Under the pieces are notes generated by a model. The model was not told where the DNA came from. It searched no databases and was given only the letters and a program-made list of their open reading frames with translations. From Achromobacter animicus (GTDB lineage Bacteria > Pseudomonadota > Gammaproteobacteria > Burkholderiales > Burkholderiaceae_B): 64,000 bases of DNA. Below are positions 62,714 through 64,000 of the stretch, in pieces. The stretch covers positions 124,001 to 188,000 of the forward strand of contig NZ_CADIJM010000005.1 of assembly GCF_902859585.1 (NCBI RefSeq), written 5' to 3'. Position numbers and translations under genes: made by a program. Within the stretch, counting starts at the first letter, position 1; every line of letters begins with the position of its first letter.

Positions 62714-63108
62714 GCTTGCTCGTCCAGACTGAACACGACGCGGTTGGCGTCGCCATGGGCGCGCACCACGGCGCGCACGGCGTCGCCAATGCAGGGCCGG
62801 GTGGCAGGGGCGTCTTCGACGCGGCTCATCATGCGAAAACCCTCTTCCAGATCAACGAGGCACACGTTGTAGTCGCCGCCCGCCTCGGGCGGACGCCGGA
62901 CTGTGGTGGTCGAATGAATGACGCCGCGGCCGCTCGGCTCGAACCAGTCAAAATCCCCGCCGCCGCACTGCGGGCAGATCTGGCGCGGATAGAAGACCGC
63001 CAGACCGCAACCGCCACAGCGCGGCACGCGCCACACGCCCTGCGCCAGCGAAGTGAAGTACGTCTGTTCCACGCCGACCGGCGCGTCCGTCTTGTGCACG
63101 GTGCTCAT
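62710..63108 (-). CDS. Zn-ribbon/OB-fold (DUF35) thiolase partner
   Basis: A 132-residue protein with an N-terminal rubredoxin-like zinc ribbon (CGGCGLAVFYPRQICPQCGG, four Cys) and a C-terminal OB-fold (HSTTTVRRPPEAGGDYNVCL). DUF35 proteins form complexes with non-decarboxylating thiolase-like enzymes. It overlaps both its neighbours by 4 bp. The ATG at 63108 is chosen because the zinc ribbon starts shortly after. Confidence 0.92.
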   Translation of the reverse strand: MSTVHKTDAPVGVEQTYFTSLAQGVWRVPRCGGCGLAVFYPRQICPQCGGGDFDWFEPSGRGVIHSTTTVRRPPEAGGDYNVCLVDLEEGFRMMSRVEDAPATRPCIGDAVRAVVRAHGDANRVVFSLDEQA

Positions 63109-64000
63109 GCGCGGGCCTCCTGATGGGGATAGCCCAGCGAGCGCGAGCGGGCGCACGCCTGGTCGGCCAGCGCGGGCGCCTGGCCCAGATAGTTGGCGGG
63201 GTCGGTGATGCGGGCCAGCGCCTCGCGGTCGAAATGCTTGCTGACCTCGGGCGAATCCAGCAGCGCTTCGGCCAGGCTGCACCCGCGCCCCAGCGCCGCG
63301 CGGCAGGCGTCATAAACGATGTGATGCGCGTTGTGCCGGCCCAGCGCGGGCGCCAGTTCCATCATGACGGCCTCGGCCACGATCAGGCCGTGTGTCAGGC
63401 CCAGATTGGCGCCCATGCGTTCCACGTCCACGCTCAGCCCGCCCAGCGCGAATCGGGCCTGATGCAGCGCGCCGGCCGTCAGGATGAAACTCTGCGGAAT
63501 GGCGATCCATTCCGCATGCCAAGGCCCCGTTGCGCGTTCAAAGTCCTGCACCGCGGCATCCAGCATCAAGCCGGCATGCTGGCGCACGGCCTTGGCCGCC
63601 GCGAGCATCAGTTCGCTAGAGATGGGATTGCACTTCTGCGGCATCGTGCTGCTGGCGCCACGGCCCTTCACGAAGGGTTCGCGCAGCTCGCCGAATTCCG
63701 TGGACGCCATGATCATCACATCGGTGGCGACCTTGCCCAGTGAACTGGCGATCAATGCCAACAGGTTGACCACCTCGGCCAGCGAGTCGCGCGCAACGTG
63801 CCAGGTCGTGGCCGGGACGGCCAGGCCCAGTTCCTTGGCCAGTTCGCGCTGCACCGCCAGTCCGTGCTCGCCCATGGAAGCCAACGTGCCCGCCGCCCCG
63901 GCAAGCTGCACGCACAACACGCGCTCGCGCAGCTGCGCCAGCCGTTCCTGATGCCGGTCGAACATCGACAGCCAGACGCCCGCCTTGTAGCCGAACGTGA
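63105..64000 (-). CDS. PcaB-like lyase (fumarase/aspartase superfamily), 5' end outside
   Basis: About 298 residues are visible, roughly two-thirds of a typical member; the start lies beyond the window. The superfamily signature reads GASSTMPQKCNPIS, with Cys where Arg or Lys is usual, and TFGYKAGVWLS precedes RHQERLAQLRERV as in 3-carboxy-cis,cis-muconate cycloisomerases and adenylosuccinate-lyase relatives. Its stop overlaps the DUF35 gene. The company of CoA-transferase and thiolase genes favours a PcaB-like catabolic role over purine synthesis, but the substrate may not be carboxymuconate. Confidence 0.85.
   Translation of the reverse strand, partial: TFGYKAGVWLSMFDRHQERLAQLRERVLCVQLAGAAGTLASMGEHGLAVQRELAKELGLAVPATTWHVARDSLAEVVNLLALIASSLGKVATDVMIMASTEFGELREPFVKGRGASSTMPQKCNPISSELMLAAAKAVRQHAGLMLDAAVQDFERATGPWHAEWIAIPQSFILTAGALHQARFALGGLSVDVERMGANLGLTHGLIVAEAVMMELAPALGRHNAHHIVYDACRAALGRGCSLAEALLDSPEVSKHFDREALARITDPANYLGQAPALADQACARSRSLGYPHQEARA

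Noticed and set aside
1-64000. CRISPR array, tRNA, rRNA, insertion sequence or prophage
   Set aside because: No direct-repeat/spacer pattern, cloverleaf, rRNA segment, transposase or phage structural gene was seen.

Overview
The window is GC-rich, densely packed, single-chromosome-type DNA. Its gene content points to a betaproteobacterium of the Alcaligenaceae (Achromobacter/Bordetella type): a Bug-family tricarboxylate receptor, a GNA1162/DUF4810/CsgG lipoprotein trio, an NhaR/TerC pair, a PigA-type heme oxygenase and a complete Tad pilus locus. The genus is inferred from gene content, not demonstrated. I saw no rRNA, tRNA, CRISPR, transposase or prophage genes.

Layout. 1-3250: the end of an aldo/keto reductase, an Old Yellow Enzyme, then three envelope lipoproteins on the minus strand. 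3543-7130: a ClC channel/antiporter followed by a YdeP-like molybdoenzyme, a plausible acid-stress pair. 7349-16746: a tight five-gene plus-strand operon made of an amidase-like protein, a papain-like protease fused to an alpha/beta hydrolase, a PAS/GAF protein ending in a degenerate histidine kinase, a CHAT (caspase-like) protease and a 441-residue protein of unknown function. None has a signal peptide. This is the first candidate for an undescribed system: a cytoplasmic sensor-plus-protease cascade, perhaps a defence or programmed-death module. 16760-24977: mostly housekeeping and stress genes (spermidine-synthase-like, UspA, TerC, NhaR, DUF2501, two alpha/beta hydrolases, an alkaline-ceramidase-like membrane protein, a lytic transglycosylase) plus one 647-bp intergenic region rich in inverted repeats.

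25257-56330 is one long plus-strand block. A two-component system precedes flp and the Tad genes (tadV, cpaB, secretin, cpaD, tadZ, tadA, tadB, tadC, tadD and three TadE/F/G-type genes). The block continues with only 38 bp between genes into a 3379-residue surface protein with four predicted beta-propellers and many Ig/cadherin-like repeats. This is followed by a TolC-family outer-membrane protein, a HlyD adaptor, a GAF-HlyD adaptor and a PqqD-M50 protease-HlyD fusion. There is no ABC ATPase, so the second candidate for an undescribed system is a type-I-like secretion apparatus in which a membrane metalloprotease occupies the place of the ABC exporter.

56450-57537: a Fur-box-preceded heme oxygenase and a DUF454 membrane protein. 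57562-64000: a minus-strand catabolic operon (PcaB-like lyase, Zn-ribbon/OB-fold protein, thiolase, CoA-transferase A and B, Bug receptor, 3-hydroxyacyl-CoA dehydrogenase) that looks like a pathway for an organic or aromatic acid ending in acyl-CoA cleavage.

All assignments are by eye from motifs and family knowledge. No searches were run.
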